A stretch of DNA of 64,000 bases from Variovorax boronicumulans. Its GTDB lineage: Bacteria; Pseudomonadota; Gammaproteobacteria; Burkholderiales; Burkholderiaceae_C. Shown here in pieces: positions 8,848-17,978 of the stretch. The stretch lies in the NCBI RefSeq assembly GCF_019352895.1, contig NZ_JAAAFX010000015.1, positions 62,001 to 126,000 of the forward strand, written 5' to 3'. A program made the position numbers and the translations under genes. The first letter of the stretch is position 1; each line of letters starts with the position of its first letter. A model generated the notes under the pieces. That model saw nothing but the letters and a program-made list of their open reading frames with translations. It was not told the DNA's origin and did not search any database.

Positions 8848-8853
8848 TACAAT
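8848..8853 (+). promoter_or_regulatory. Candidate -10 box (TACAAT)
   Basis: TACAAT lies 29 bases upstream of the EAL-protein ATG, just after a hairpin, and would give a short leader. No convincing -35 hexamer is seen at the right distance, so this is a weak call. Confidence 0.35.
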
Positions 8854-8881
8854 GGTTCTTCATCTTTGAACGGGTGACCCC

Positions 8882-10546
8882 ATGTCCTCCATTGCCGCGG
8901 TCCGGAATGCCGATATCGTCGACAGCCTGCCGCAGGCGCTCTTCGCATGCGACGCCCAGGGCGTCTATCTGCGGGTCAATCCCGCCTACGAGCGCCTGAC
9001 GGGTCACGCGGCCCATGCGCTGGTCGGTCGCGAGACGATCGCGCTGGTGCATGGCGCGTTCGAGTTGCCCCCGGGCCCCGAGTCGCTGGCGCGGCCGTCG
9101 TGGACCAGCCGGCACCGCGACGGCCGCACGCTGCCGTTCCAGCTCGTGCTCACCCCCATGCCGCAGCAGGACGATGCACCGCACAGCTGGCTCGGCACGC
9201 TGGTGCCGGTGCCGCCGCGCGACACGCAGGCGCTGGCCCGCTGGAACGACGGCTTCCACGACGCCTGGACCCAGCTGCCCAACGTGGCCTGGCTGCGCGA
9301 GCGCGCGGCGTTGAAGCTGCAATCGGCGCGTCAGCGCCAGCGGCCCTGCGCGCTGCTGGTGGTCGAGCTCGACCAGATGGCCCGGCTGCGCGACTCGCAG
9401 GGCGACGAGATGCTGGGGCAGGTGCTGCAACTGTGCGCGCACCGCATCCGCGGCGCCCTCGGGCCCGAAGCGGTGCTCGCGACGCTCGGCGGCGGGCTGC
9501 TGGCCTGCGTGGTCGATGGCGATACGCACGAGGTCGATGGCCGCATCGACGCCATGCTGCACGCCCTGTCGCTGCCCATGCAGGGGGCCGACCGCAGCCT
9601 GCGCCTCACGGCCTGCATCGGTGCCGCGATCAGCCATCTCGAGAACCGCACGGACGTGAGTGAACTGATGCACCGTGCGCGCGTCGCGCTGGGCGTGGCC
9701 AAGGCCGCGGGCGCGGCGCAGGCGCGCTGGTTCACCAGCGCGATGCAGAGCCAGGCCGAAGGGCGGCTGCAACTCGAAGGCCTGCTGCGCGAAGCGCTCG
9801 AGCGCAACGAATTCAGCCTGGTGTTCCAGCCGCAGCTGCACCTGTCGACCGGACGCATCCAGCACATGGAGGCCTTGCTGCGCTGGCAGTCGCCGGCCCT
9901 GGGCGCGGTCAGCCCGGCCGCCTTCATTCCGGTGGCCGAGGACATCGGCCTGATCGTGCCGATCGGCGAATGGGTGATGCGCGAGGCCTGCCGCGAGGTC
10001 GGCCGGCTGCACCGCCTGCTCGCGCGCAGGGGCGGCGAAGCCCCCCGCGTGGCGGTCAACGTGTCGGCGCACCAGCTGCTGTCGCCGGGCCTGGTCGAGA
10101 TGGTGCAGAGCGCGCTGGCCGATGCGGGCCTGGGCCCCGAGCACCTGGAGATCGAGATCACCGAGAGCATCTTCCTCAACGATGCGGCGCGCGCGCTGGC
10201 CACGCTGGAGTCGCTGCGCCAGCTGGGCATCGAGCTGGCCATCGACGACTTCGGCACCGGCTACTCGAGCTTCTCGTACCTGACGCAATTTCCCTTCGAC
10301 CGGCTCAAGATCGACCGCTCGCTGGTCATGAACGTCGATCAGCCGGGCAAGGGCTACGCGATTGTCGCGGCCATCGTGTCGCTCGCGCATGCCCTGGGCA
10401 TGAAGGTCACGGCCGAAGGCATGGAAACCCCCGCGCAGGCCGCGGCGCTCGAGGCGCTGAAGTGCGACGACATTCAGGGCTACGGTTTCGCGCGGCCCCT
10501 GCAGCCCAAGGCGCTGGAGCGGCTGCTGATCGGCGCGCCGGCCTGA
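8882..10546 (+). CDS. PAS - degenerate GGDEF - EAL domain protein (c-di-GMP phosphodiesterase)
   Basis: 554 residues in three parts: a PAS sensor (about 10-110), a GGDEF-fold domain (about 125-290) and an EAL domain (about 298-550). The diguanylate cyclase signature is lost: LGGGL (about 202-206) stands where GGDEF should be, so cyclase activity is unlikely. The EAL domain looks intact, with MEALLRW (Glu330), NVS, ITES, DDFGTGYSS (Asp455-Asp456), KIDRS, AEGMET and QGYGFARPL, so it probably hydrolyses c-di-GMP to pGpG. There is no membrane segment, so it is likely cytosolic. The PAS and dead GGDEF probably sense a ligand or GTP and tune the EAL domain. Confidence 0.95.
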   Translation: MSSIAAVRNADIVDSLPQALFACDAQGVYLRVNPAYERLTGHAAHALVGRETIALVHGAFELPPGPESLARPSWTSRHRDGRTLPFQLVLTPMPQQDDAPHSWLGTLVPVPPRDTQALARWNDGFHDAWTQLPNVAWLRERAALKLQSARQRQRPCALLVVELDQMARLRDSQGDEMLGQVLQLCAHRIRGALGPEAVLATLGGGLLACVVDGDTHEVDGRIDAMLHALSLPMQGADRSLRLTACIGAAISHLENRTDVSELMHRARVALGVAKAAGAAQARWFTSAMQSQAEGRLQLEGLLREALERNEFSLVFQPQLHLSTGRIQHMEALLRWQSPALGAVSPAAFIPVAEDIGLIVPIGEWVMREACREVGRLHRLLARRGGEAPRVAVNVSAHQLLSPGLVEMVQSALADAGLGPEHLEIEITESIFLNDAARALATLESLRQLGIELAIDDFGTGYSSFSYLTQFPFDRLKIDRSLVMNVDQPGKGYAIVAAIVSLAHALGMKVTAEGMETPAQAAALEALKCDDIQGYGFARPLQPKALERLLIGAPA

Positions 10547-10568
10547 GCGCCAGCGCGCATCGCCTTCC

Positions 10569-11204
10569 GTGCGTCCCGTGCATACCGAGCCGATGCCCCT
10601 GACGGCCTTCGAGCGCGGCCTGCGGCCGGCGCCGTCTTCGAACCGACCCCTGGTGCTGGCCGTACTTTTGGCGGGACTGTTCGCGGTCCTGGCGTGGCTG
10701 GCGCTGCCGCAAGGATGGTTCGAGGCGCCCGCGCCTCGTCGACCGGTCCCGGGCGGGGCGGCACCCACGGTGGCCCCGGCGCCGACGGTGCCGGCCCCGC
10801 CCGCGGCATCGCCTGCGCCCTGGCCGTCGCAGCGCATCGAGCGCGTCACGAAGTGCGTGGACAGCGCCGGGGCGGCGAGCTATGCCGACGGGCCATGTGC
10901 CCCGGGCCTGCGCGGCGCCACCGTGGAGCTGCGCCCCGACAGCAACCTGGCCGATGGCATGAGCGCGGGCGCGCGCGAGGCGTCGGCACAGCAGAACCGC
11001 GACGCCGCACAGGCGAGGGCGGCGCACGAGCGGCGCGCGGCCTTGCAGGCCGATGGCGCGGTGCAGGCGTGTGCAGACATCGACGCAGAGATCGCCTGGC
11101 TGGATGCGGCCGCGCGACAGCCGCAACGCGCCGCCTCGCAGGACCGCCTGCGCGAGCGGCGCAAACAGCTGCGGGATCTTCAGTTCAGGTCGCGCTGCCG
11201 CTGA
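10569..11204 (+). CDS. Membrane-anchored DUF4124-like protein
   Basis: A 211-residue protein. A short cytoplasmic segment is followed by one hydrophobic helix (LVLAVLLAGLFAVLAWLAL), a Pro/Ala-rich linker (VAPAPTVPAPPAASPAPW) and a small domain beginning RVTKCVDSAGAASYADGPC, which resembles DUF4124, a periplasmic module with two conserved Cys. The C-terminus is helical and charged. Start is GTG at 10569 or, equally likely, ATG at 10593. It follows the EAL gene by 22 bases and may be co-transcribed. No enzymatic motif. Confidence 0.75.
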   Translation: MRPVHTEPMPLTAFERGLRPAPSSNRPLVLAVLLAGLFAVLAWLALPQGWFEAPAPRRPVPGGAAPTVAPAPTVPAPPAASPAPWPSQRIERVTKCVDSAGAASYADGPCAPGLRGATVELRPDSNLADGMSAGAREASAQQNRDAAQARAAHERRAALQADGAVQACADIDAEIAWLDAAARQPQRAASQDRLRERRKQLRDLQFRSRCR

Positions 11205-11495
11205 GGCCCACGCCTGCGGTGTCGCGTCCTCGAAAGGGCGGCGTGCCCCGATTTCCGATGGCCTTGCTTCATCCATGCAAGCAAACACATAAACGAAATT
11301 AATGAATTTCCTGTCGAGTTGGCCGAGTAAAAATAAATATCCTTTTAAATCAATGGCTTGTTTCGATGATGATTTTCGTTTTCAACAAAATCACAAAAAT
11401 ACATAAGCTTATATAAATACAAGCGTTCCCTTCGCCGGGCGCAATTTCTAGAATTCGGGCCTAGTGTTTTCCCCTAACAGGACTGCGAGCGCCCC
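11205..11495. other. AT-rich intergenic leader with inverted repeat
   Basis: From about 11290 to 11425 the sequence drops to well under 40% GC, sharply unlike its surroundings, and no gene is seen. It contains a perfect inverted repeat TGATTTT...AAAATCA (11370-11376 and 11387-11393) and TATATAAAT around 11412. This is the likely promoter/operator region of the downstream catabolic operon; H-NS-like silencing of such tracts is common, but that is inference. Confidence 0.6.
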
Positions 11496-12389
11496 TTGAA
11501 ACTGCCGAGCCACAACCGCTACGACTTCACGCCCATCGATGCGCGGGCGGACTACGAATGGCCGGGCGGCAAGCGCCTCGCCGTGGTCTTCTGCAACAAC
11601 ATTGAGCACTTCGCGTTCTCGGCCGGACTCGGCACCGACAACGCCTCCGGATCGGGGCCGCAGAATCAGCGCAACTGGGCCTGGAAGGACTACGGCAACC
11701 GTGTCGGCCTGTGGCGCTACCTCGACCTGCTCGACGAGTTCGAGATCCCTGGCTCGCACAACATCAACTCCACCGTGCTCGAGGCCTATCCCGAGATCAC
11801 GCGCCGTCTGGTGCAGCGCGGAGACGAGTTCATCGGCCACGGCCGCACCAACGCCGAGCGGCAGGACGTGCTCTGGGAAGAAGACGAGGCCCGGCTGATC
11901 ACCGAGTCGACCGAGGTGATCGAGCGGCTCTCGGGTCGTGCGCCCGAAGGCTGGCTGGGCCCGTACATCGCACAGAGCAAGGTCACGCTCGACCTGCTGC
12001 AGGAGAACGGCTACCGCTACGTGCTGGACTGGCCGGCCGACGACCAGCCCTTCTGGATGCGTACCCGCGCCGGGAAGATTCTCTCCGTGCCCTATCCGCT
12101 CGAGCTCAACGATTCGCCGGCGCTGATCTTCCGCCAGCACACGGCGCGCGAGTTCGCCGACATGATGATCGACCAGTTCGACGAGATGCTGCTGCAGTCG
12201 CGCAAGCGGCCGCTGGTCTACATCGTCGCGCTGCACCCGTTCATCATCGGCCAGCCCTTCCGCCTGCACGCGTTTCGGCGTGCGGTCGAGCACATCCTGC
12301 GTTCGCGCGACCAGCTCTGGCTGACCACGCCGGGCGACATCGCGCGCTACGCCAGCGCGCTGCCGCCGGGAGTCGTCCCCGGCAGCTGA
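11496..12389 (+). CDS. Polysaccharide deacetylase / allantoinase (PuuE)-like hydrolase
   Basis: A 297-residue NodB-fold protein. The family core is seen as AVVFCNNIEHF, then NINSTVLEAYPEI and GDEFIGHGRTNAERQ (the metal-site His/Asn region). These features match the branch that includes cofactor-independent allantoinases and cyclic-amide hydrolases rather than true chitin deacetylases. It has no signal peptide, so it is cytoplasmic. The start appears to be a TTG; no better in-frame ATG precedes the fold. It is the first gene of an operon with an ABC importer, an amidohydrolase and an amidase, suggesting hydrolytic attack on an imported cyclic amide. Exact substrate unknown. Confidence 0.85.
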   Translation: MKLPSHNRYDFTPIDARADYEWPGGKRLAVVFCNNIEHFAFSAGLGTDNASGSGPQNQRNWAWKDYGNRVGLWRYLDLLDEFEIPGSHNINSTVLEAYPEITRRLVQRGDEFIGHGRTNAERQDVLWEEDEARLITESTEVIERLSGRAPEGWLGPYIAQSKVTLDLLQENGYRYVLDWPADDQPFWMRTRAGKILSVPYPLELNDSPALIFRQHTAREFADMMIDQFDEMLLQSRKRPLVYIVALHPFIIGQPFRLHAFRRAVEHILRSRDQLWLTTPGDIARYASALPPGVVPGS

Positions 12390-12492
12390 TTCCGCGCCAG
12401 CGCGCCACCACACCCCTCGTTCTTCCGACCCGGCCCGCCGGCGTCGGCCGGACGCGCTCGTCCCCTCACGACCTTTCTTCCTGATCCCGACC

Positions 12493-13521
12493 ATGACCGT
12501 CACACGCTTCCTCTCCCGTGCCCCGCGCCTTCCGGGCCGGGCCTTCGCCCTCGCGCTGGTCGCCAGCGGCGCCCTGCTGGCCGGCCCCGTGGCGCAGGCC
12601 GCGGACACGGTCCGCTTCCAGACCGACTGGCTGCCCTCGGGCGAACACGCCATGTACTACGGCGGCTGGGAGAAGGGCTTCTTCGCGCAGGAAGGCATCG
12701 ACATCACCATCGTGCGCGGCTACGGCCCGAGCGACACGGTGGCGAAGGCGCCCACCGGTTCCTTCGACTTCGGTGTGGCCGACGCTTCGTCGGTGCTGAC
12801 CGCACGCGCGCGCCAGGGTCTGCCGGTGAAGTCGATCGCCGTCATCTATTCGCACTCGCCGCATTCGCTGTTCGTACTCAAGGATTCGGGCATCACCTCG
12901 CTCAAAGACCTCGAGGGCAAGCGCATCGGCGCGCCGGCCGGCAACAGCCACCGCGTGTACTTCCCGGCCGTGGCGGCCAAGGCCGGCGTACGACCCGAAC
13001 GTGTGAACTGGGTCACGATGGACGCGGCCGCGCTCGGCGCCCAGCTGATTGCCGGCAACGTCGACGCGATCCCGCTCTACACCATCCACCTGGGCGCGCT
13101 CAATGACGCGGCGCGCAAGGCCGGCAAGGAGGTCGTGGCGCTGCCCTATGTGGATGCGGGCTTCAGGATCTATGCGGCCACGATCATCGCGAGCGACAAG
13201 GTACTGGCCGAGAAGCCCGACCTGACGCGGCGCTTCCTCAAGGCCGTCAAGCACTCGTTTGAATGGGCGCGCGACAACCCCGAGGAAGCCTGCCGCGCCC
13301 ACGTGCGCAAGGTGCCCGAGGTGGGCTACGACGTCTGCCTGATCAGCCTCAAGGCCACCTTGCCCTTCGTCTTCAACGCGCACGAGAAGGAATTCGGCTG
13401 GGGCGGTGTCTCGCCCGAGCGCCTTGCTGCGACCTGGGCCGCCGTGGCGCAGGCCCAGGGCCTGGACCCGGCATGGAACCCGGCGCAGGGCGTGGACACC
13501 TCCTTCCTGCCGGCCCGTTGA
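12493..13521 (+). CDS. ABC transporter substrate-binding protein, NMT1/THI5-like
   Basis: 342 residues with a Sec signal peptide (core LALVASGALLAGPVAQAA, cleavage about residue 38) and the NMT1/THI5/SsuA fold: RFQTDWLPSGEHAMYYGGWEK at the mature start and FDFGVADASSVL further in. This family binds pyrimidine precursors, riboflavin, sulfonates, taurine or related small heterocycles in the periplasm. It stands immediately before its cognate ATPase and permease genes. With two amidohydrolase-type enzymes and an amidase in the operon, the ligand is likely a nitrogen heterocycle; this is inference. Confidence 0.93.
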   Translation: MTVTRFLSRAPRLPGRAFALALVASGALLAGPVAQAADTVRFQTDWLPSGEHAMYYGGWEKGFFAQEGIDITIVRGYGPSDTVAKAPTGSFDFGVADASSVLTARARQGLPVKSIAVIYSHSPHSLFVLKDSGITSLKDLEGKRIGAPAGNSHRVYFPAVAAKAGVRPERVNWVTMDAAALGAQLIAGNVDAIPLYTIHLGALNDAARKAGKEVVALPYVDAGFRIYAATIIASDKVLAEKPDLTRRFLKAVKHSFEWARDNPEEACRAHVRKVPEVGYDVCLISLKATLPFVFNAHEKEFGWGGVSPERLAATWAAVAQAQGLDPAWNPAQGVDTSFLPAR

Positions 13522-13542
13522 ACGAGCGACCGACGCCGCGCC

Positions 13543-14325
13543 ATGATCGAGATCCGACAGCTGAGCAAGACCTACCGCGGCAACGACGGTGCGGACACGC
13601 TGGCGTTGAGCGAGACCTCGCTCGACGTCGGCGCGCGCGAGATCGTGACCATCGTCGGCCCTTCGGGCTGCGGCAAATCGACGCTGCTGCGCATGGTCGC
13701 GGGCCTCGCGCCGCCTTCCACTGGCAGCGTCGCCATCGCCGGCCAGCCCGTGACCGCGCCACGTACCGGAACGGGTGTCGTGTTCCAGGCCAGCACGCTG
13801 CTGCCCTGGGCCTGCGTGCTCGACAACGTGCTGTTCCCGGCCCGCATCGCCGGGCGCCGCACGCCCGCGCTGGTCGCTCGCGCCCGCGAACTGCTGCGTC
13901 TCAGCGGCCTCGCGGACTTCGAGCAGGCGATGCCGCACCAGCTGTCGGGCGGCATGCGCCAGCGCGCCACGATCTGCCGCGCGCTACTGCTCGACCCGGA
14001 CGTGCTGCTGCTCGACGAACCCTTCGGCGCGCTGGACGCGCTCACCCGCGAGGAGATGACGGTCGAGCTGCTCAACCTCTGGCAGCGCGCGCCCCTGACC
14101 ATCCTGTTCGTCACCCACTCCATCAATGAAGCCGTGCTGCTGGGCGACCGCGTGGTCGTGATGTCCCCGCGCCCGGGTCGTGTGGAGGCGGTGATCGACA
14201 TCGACCTGCCGCGTCCGCGGCCCGAGCGCGTCGAGGACTCGCCGGCCTTCGTCGGCTATGCACGCCAGGTGCGCGAGCTGATCTTCGGCCAGCGTGCGGC
14301 ACGTAGCACGGAGGTTCAACCATGA
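13543..14325 (+). CDS. ABC transporter ATP-binding protein (nitrate/sulfonate/taurine type)
   Basis: A 260-residue ATPase with Walker A GPSGCGKS (39-46), a Q-loop in GVVFQASTLLPW, ABC signature LSGGMRQR and Walker B VLLLDEPFGALD followed by the H-loop in FVTHSINEA. It belongs to the SsuB/TauB/ThiZ group that pairs with NMT1-like receptors. It acts on the cytoplasmic face of the inner membrane. The stop overlaps the permease start by four bases (ATGA). Confidence 0.96.
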   Translation: MIEIRQLSKTYRGNDGADTLALSETSLDVGAREIVTIVGPSGCGKSTLLRMVAGLAPPSTGSVAIAGQPVTAPRTGTGVVFQASTLLPWACVLDNVLFPARIAGRRTPALVARARELLRLSGLADFEQAMPHQLSGGMRQRATICRALLLDPDVLLLDEPFGALDALTREEMTVELLNLWQRAPLTILFVTHSINEAVLLGDRVVVMSPRPGRVEAVIDIDLPRPRPERVEDSPAFVGYARQVRELIFGQRAARSTEVQP

Positions 14326-15104
14326 GCACCGGACGCAACACGTCATCGTCGAATGTCGTCGCGGCGGTCGTCGCACTGCTGACCTTACTGACGCTCTGGG
14401 AAATCGCCTGCCGCGCCGTGCCGCTGCCCGAGTACCTGGTGCCGTCGCCGTCGAACATCGCACGCGCGCTGTTCGCCCCGGACGCGGGCATCCTCGGCCA
14501 CACGCTGGCCACCACGCGCACCGTGCTGCTGGGCCTGGCCCTGTCGATCGCCGTCGGCACACCGGTGGCGATCGCGCTGGCCACCTCGCAGCGGCTCGCG
14601 GCCGTCGCGTGGCCGCTGCTGGTGGTGACGCAATCGGTCCCCAAGGTCGCGCTGGCGCCGATCCTCGTGCTGCTGTTCGGCACCAGCGAATTGCCGCGCG
14701 TGGTCGTGACCTTCCTGGTCGCGTTCTTCCCGCTCACGCTGTCGATCGCCACCGGGCTGCGCGTCGTGCCGCCCGAGCTGCTCGACCTGGGCCGCGTGAG
14801 CGGCGCGAGCAGGGCGCAGTCGTTGTGGCTGATCCGTTTTCCCTCGGCTGTGCCGCACATCTTCAGCGGCCTCAAGGCCTCGGCCTCGCTGGCCGTGGTG
14901 GGCGCGGTGGTGGCCGAGTTCGTCAACTCGGAGCGCGGCCTGGGCTACCTGCTGATGAGCTCGACCGCCTTCTTCAAGACGCCGCTGGCCTGGGGTGCGC
15001 TGGTCGTGCTGTCCGTGCTGGGCATCGTGTTCTTCCAGCTCGTGGTGCTGGCCGAGCGCCGCTGGTTCGCGTGGGCCACGCTGGAGGACGGCCATGGCCG
15101 ATAG
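14322..15104 (+). CDS. ABC transporter permease (nitrate/sulfonate/taurine type)
   Basis: A 260-residue membrane protein with about six hydrophobic helices and the cytoplasmic EAA-type loop (DLGRVSGASRAQSLWLIRFP) that docks on the ATPase. Family BPD_transp_1. It overlaps the ATPase stop by four bases and runs 11 bases into the amidohydrolase gene, so transporter and enzymes are translationally linked. It forms the channel for the ligand bound by the NMT1-like receptor. Confidence 0.95.
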   Translation: MSTGRNTSSSNVVAAVVALLTLLTLWEIACRAVPLPEYLVPSPSNIARALFAPDAGILGHTLATTRTVLLGLALSIAVGTPVAIALATSQRLAAVAWPLLVVTQSVPKVALAPILVLLFGTSELPRVVVTFLVAFFPLTLSIATGLRVVPPELLDLGRVSGASRAQSLWLIRFPSAVPHIFSGLKASASLAVVGAVVAEFVNSERGLGYLLMSSTAFFKTPLAWGALVVLSVLGIVFFQLVVLAERRWFAWATLEDGHGR

Positions 15105-16659
15105 CCCCTTCCTGCTGATCCATGGCGGCCGGCTGCTCGACCCGGTGCACGGCAGCGCAGACGCGGCCGATCTGCTGATCGAAGGCTGCACCATCGTGGC
15201 CGTCGGCCCGCCGGGCCTGGCCGCGCCGGCCGGCGCCCGCACGCTCGACGCGCGCGGCCGGCTGCTGCACCCCGGCTTGGTCAACGCCCACACGCACGGC
15301 CACGGCAACCTGGCCAAGGGCTTCGGTGAACGCTGGACGCTCGAGCTGCTGCTGGCCGCCTCCACCTGGACGGTGGGCGGCCAGACCGCCGAAGACCGCT
15401 ACAACGCCACGCTGCTCGGCGCGGCCGAGATGGCGCTCAAGGGCTGCACCGCCTGCTACGACCTGACGGTCGAGCTGCCCGGGCCGAGCGTCGACGGCCT
15501 GCTGGCCGCCGCGCAGGCCTATGACACCGTCGGCCTGCGCGCGGTGATCGCGCCCATGGTGTCGAACATCCCGTTCTTCGATGCGATCCCCGGTTTGCGC
15601 GGCGCGCTGCCGCCCGCGCTCGCGCCGGCATCGGCGCCCGCCGCCCCCCGCACCGATGCCGGCACGCTGGCGGAACTGCGCCGCGCGCTGCACACGTGGC
15701 CCTTCGACCGCGAACGGCTGCGCCTGGCCGTGGCGCCGACCATCGCGCACCACTGCACCGACGGCTTCCTGGCGGACTGCGCACGGCTGGCCGCGGATTT
15801 CGACGTCGGCCTGCACAGCCATGTGCAGGAGTCCAAGGTGCAGGCCGTGACCTGCGTCGACCAGTACGGCCAGAGCCAGGTCGCGCACCTGGAGTCGCTG
15901 GGCCTGCTGGGACCGCGCTTCACCGCCGCGCACGGCGTCTGGCTCAGCGCCGACGACATGGCGCGGCTGGGCCGGCACGGCTGCTCGGTGGCGCACAACC
16001 CGGGCAGCAACATGCGCCTGGGCAACGGGCTGGCCGACGCGCGCGGCATGCTCGACGCCGGCATCAACCTGGCGCTTGGCACCGACGGTGCGCACTGCTC
16101 CGACAACCTCAACATGTACGAATCGATGCGGCTGGCGTCGATGACTTCGTCGGTGCAGCGCCGGCCGGTCGGACGCTGGCTGCGCAGCGCCGAGGTGGTG
16201 GCCGCGGCCACCACGTCCGGCGCGCGCTGCCTGGGCTGGGGCGACAGCATCGGGCGCATCGCGCCGGGCTTCCAGGCCGACATCGTGTTCCTCGATCTGG
16301 GCCATGTGAACTGGCTGCCGCTCAACGACGCACTCAACCAACTGGTGCACAGCGAGGACGGCAATGCGGTGCACTCGGTGATGGTCGGTGGTCGGCTGAT
16401 CGTCAAGAACCGGCGCCTGCTCACGGTCGACATGCAGGACCTGGCGCGCCGTGTCGAGGCCTCGCGCGACCGGCTCGAGGCCAAGGTGCGACCGCACCGC
16501 CAGCTCTTCACCGCCATCGGCGGCGTGGTCGACGGCTACTGCGCGGGGCTGGCGGCGCGCTCCTATGCCGACGTCGACCGCTACGTCGGCCACGCGCTTT
16601 CCCATGCCTGCGGGGGCGCCCACCCCGCGTCCGATTCCCGCACTCCTTCCGACACATGA
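15094..16659 (+). CDS. Amidohydrolase (TRZ/ATZ, deaminase-like)
   Basis: A 521-residue metal-dependent hydrolase of the amidohydrolase superfamily. The metal site is visible: HTHGH (His66/68/70) after the first barrel strand, HSHVQES, HGVWLS and the conserved Asp in LALGTDGAHCSDNLNMYE. This pattern fits the branch holding S-adenosylhomocysteine, guanine, hydroxyatrazine and melamine deaminases. It probably removes ammonia or chloride from, or hydrolyses, an N-heterocycle. The ATG at 15094 has GGAGG six bases upstream and overlaps the permease gene. Cytosolic. Substrate not determinable from motifs alone. Confidence 0.92.
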   Translation: MADSPFLLIHGGRLLDPVHGSADAADLLIEGCTIVAVGPPGLAAPAGARTLDARGRLLHPGLVNAHTHGHGNLAKGFGERWTLELLLAASTWTVGGQTAEDRYNATLLGAAEMALKGCTACYDLTVELPGPSVDGLLAAAQAYDTVGLRAVIAPMVSNIPFFDAIPGLRGALPPALAPASAPAAPRTDAGTLAELRRALHTWPFDRERLRLAVAPTIAHHCTDGFLADCARLAADFDVGLHSHVQESKVQAVTCVDQYGQSQVAHLESLGLLGPRFTAAHGVWLSADDMARLGRHGCSVAHNPGSNMRLGNGLADARGMLDAGINLALGTDGAHCSDNLNMYESMRLASMTSSVQRRPVGRWLRSAEVVAAATTSGARCLGWGDSIGRIAPGFQADIVFLDLGHVNWLPLNDALNQLVHSEDGNAVHSVMVGGRLIVKNRRLLTVDMQDLARRVEASRDRLEAKVRPHRQLFTAIGGVVDGYCAGLAARSYADVDRYVGHALSHACGGAHPASDSRTPSDT

Positions 16660-17978
16660 CACAAGAACTCCACCAGCTTTCCGCCACCGAGGCGGCCCGG
16701 CAGATCGCGGCCGGCCAGATCGCCAGCGAAGACGTGGTGCGTGCCTGCCTGGCGCGCATCGACCAGACCGACGGCCACCTGCGCGCCTGGTCGTGGGTCG
16801 ACCCGCAGCGGGCCATCGCCGCGGCGCGCGACGCCGACACGGCCCAGCAGGTGGGCGCTGCGCTGGGTCCGCTGCACGGCGTGCCGCTGGCGGTCAAGGA
16901 CATCCTCGACACGGCCGACCTGCCGACCCAGCACAACTCGCGCATCTACCGCGACCTGCAGCAGGGCAAGGACGCCGCCGTGGTGGCCATCCTGCGCGCG
17001 GCCGGCGCGATCTTGCTGGGCAAGACCGAGACCATCGAGTTCGGCGCGCACGGCCGGCATGCGGTCACGCGCAATCCCTTCGATGCGCAGCGCACGCCCG
17101 GCGGTTCGTCGAGCGGGTCGGCCGCGGCCGTGGCCGACCGCAGCGTCGCGATCTCCCTCGGCACGCAAACCGGCGGCTCGGTGATCCGGCCCGCGGCCTA
17201 TTGCAGCGTGTTCGGCTTCAAGCCCACGCACGGCGTGGTGAGCACCGAAGGCGCCAAGCACTTCTCGCCCACGCTCGACACCATCGGCTGGTTCGCGCGC
17301 ACGCTCGAGGACATCGCGCTGCTGGCCGAGGTGCTGCACGTCAGCGACGAAGCATCGCCGGTCGTTGCCGAGACCTCGGCCCTGCGCATCGGCGTGTGCC
17401 GCACACCTTATTGGGGCGAGAAGGCCAAACCGGCGCTGCACGAGGCGCTCGACGAGGCCATCGGGCGGCTGCGCGAGGCGGGCGTCACGGTGGTCGAGGC
17501 CGAGCTCGACAGCCGCTTCGACCGACTCAACCTGCTCAAGGAAACCATCATGCGGGCCGAGGGCCACATCGCGTTCCTCGACCTGGAGCGAAGCCATCCG
17601 CAGCAACTGTCGCCGGGCATCGTGGCGCGCATGAACGACGGGCGCAACATCTCGCGCCGCGCGCTGGGCGAGGCCCGCGACCAGGCGGCAGCGTTGCGCC
17701 TGGCTTTCGATGCCTTCGCGGCCCCCTTCGACGCCATCCTCACGCCCAGCGCCACCGGCGAGCCGCCGTTGGGCCGGGCCCATTCCGGCGACGCGATCTT
17801 CAACGGCCTCTGGACGCTGCTCCACGTGCCCGCGCTGAACGTGCCCGGCCTGTTCAGCCGGCAGGGCCTGCCGGTCGGCCTGCAGCTCGTGGCCCCGCGA
17901 TTCGACGACCGCGCGCTGCTGGGCGTGGCCGCACGCATCGCACCGCTCTTCCAGACACCTCGGACCTCCTCCCTGTGA
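16656..17978 (+). CDS. Amidase (amidase signature family)
   Basis: A 440-residue amidase with a complete Ser-cisSer-Lys triad: Lys81 (GVPLAVKDILD), Ser151 in GGSSSGSAAAVA and nucleophile Ser175 in SLGTQTGGSVIRPAAY. Spacings of 70 and 24 residues match characterised members. It hydrolyses a linear amide to acid and ammonia, plausibly the last nitrogen-releasing step after ring opening. The start overlaps the amidohydrolase stop (ATGA) and the 3' end overlaps the next start. GatA of tRNA amidation is less likely because no gatB/gatC neighbours are present. Confidence 0.94.
   Translation: MTQELHQLSATEAARQIAAGQIASEDVVRACLARIDQTDGHLRAWSWVDPQRAIAAARDADTAQQVGAALGPLHGVPLAVKDILDTADLPTQHNSRIYRDLQQGKDAAVVAILRAAGAILLGKTETIEFGAHGRHAVTRNPFDAQRTPGGSSSGSAAAVADRSVAISLGTQTGGSVIRPAAYCSVFGFKPTHGVVSTEGAKHFSPTLDTIGWFARTLEDIALLAEVLHVSDEASPVVAETSALRIGVCRTPYWGEKAKPALHEALDEAIGRLREAGVTVVEAELDSRFDRLNLLKETIMRAEGHIAFLDLERSHPQQLSPGIVARMNDGRNISRRALGEARDQAAALRLAFDAFAAPFDAILTPSATGEPPLGRAHSGDAIFNGLWTLLHVPALNVPGLFSRQGLPVGLQLVAPRFDDRALLGVAARIAPLFQTPRTSSL

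Noticed and set aside
16656..17978. Amidase as GatA of the tRNA-dependent amidotransferase
   Set aside because: No gatB or gatC neighbours; the context is a catabolic operon with transporter and amidohydrolase.
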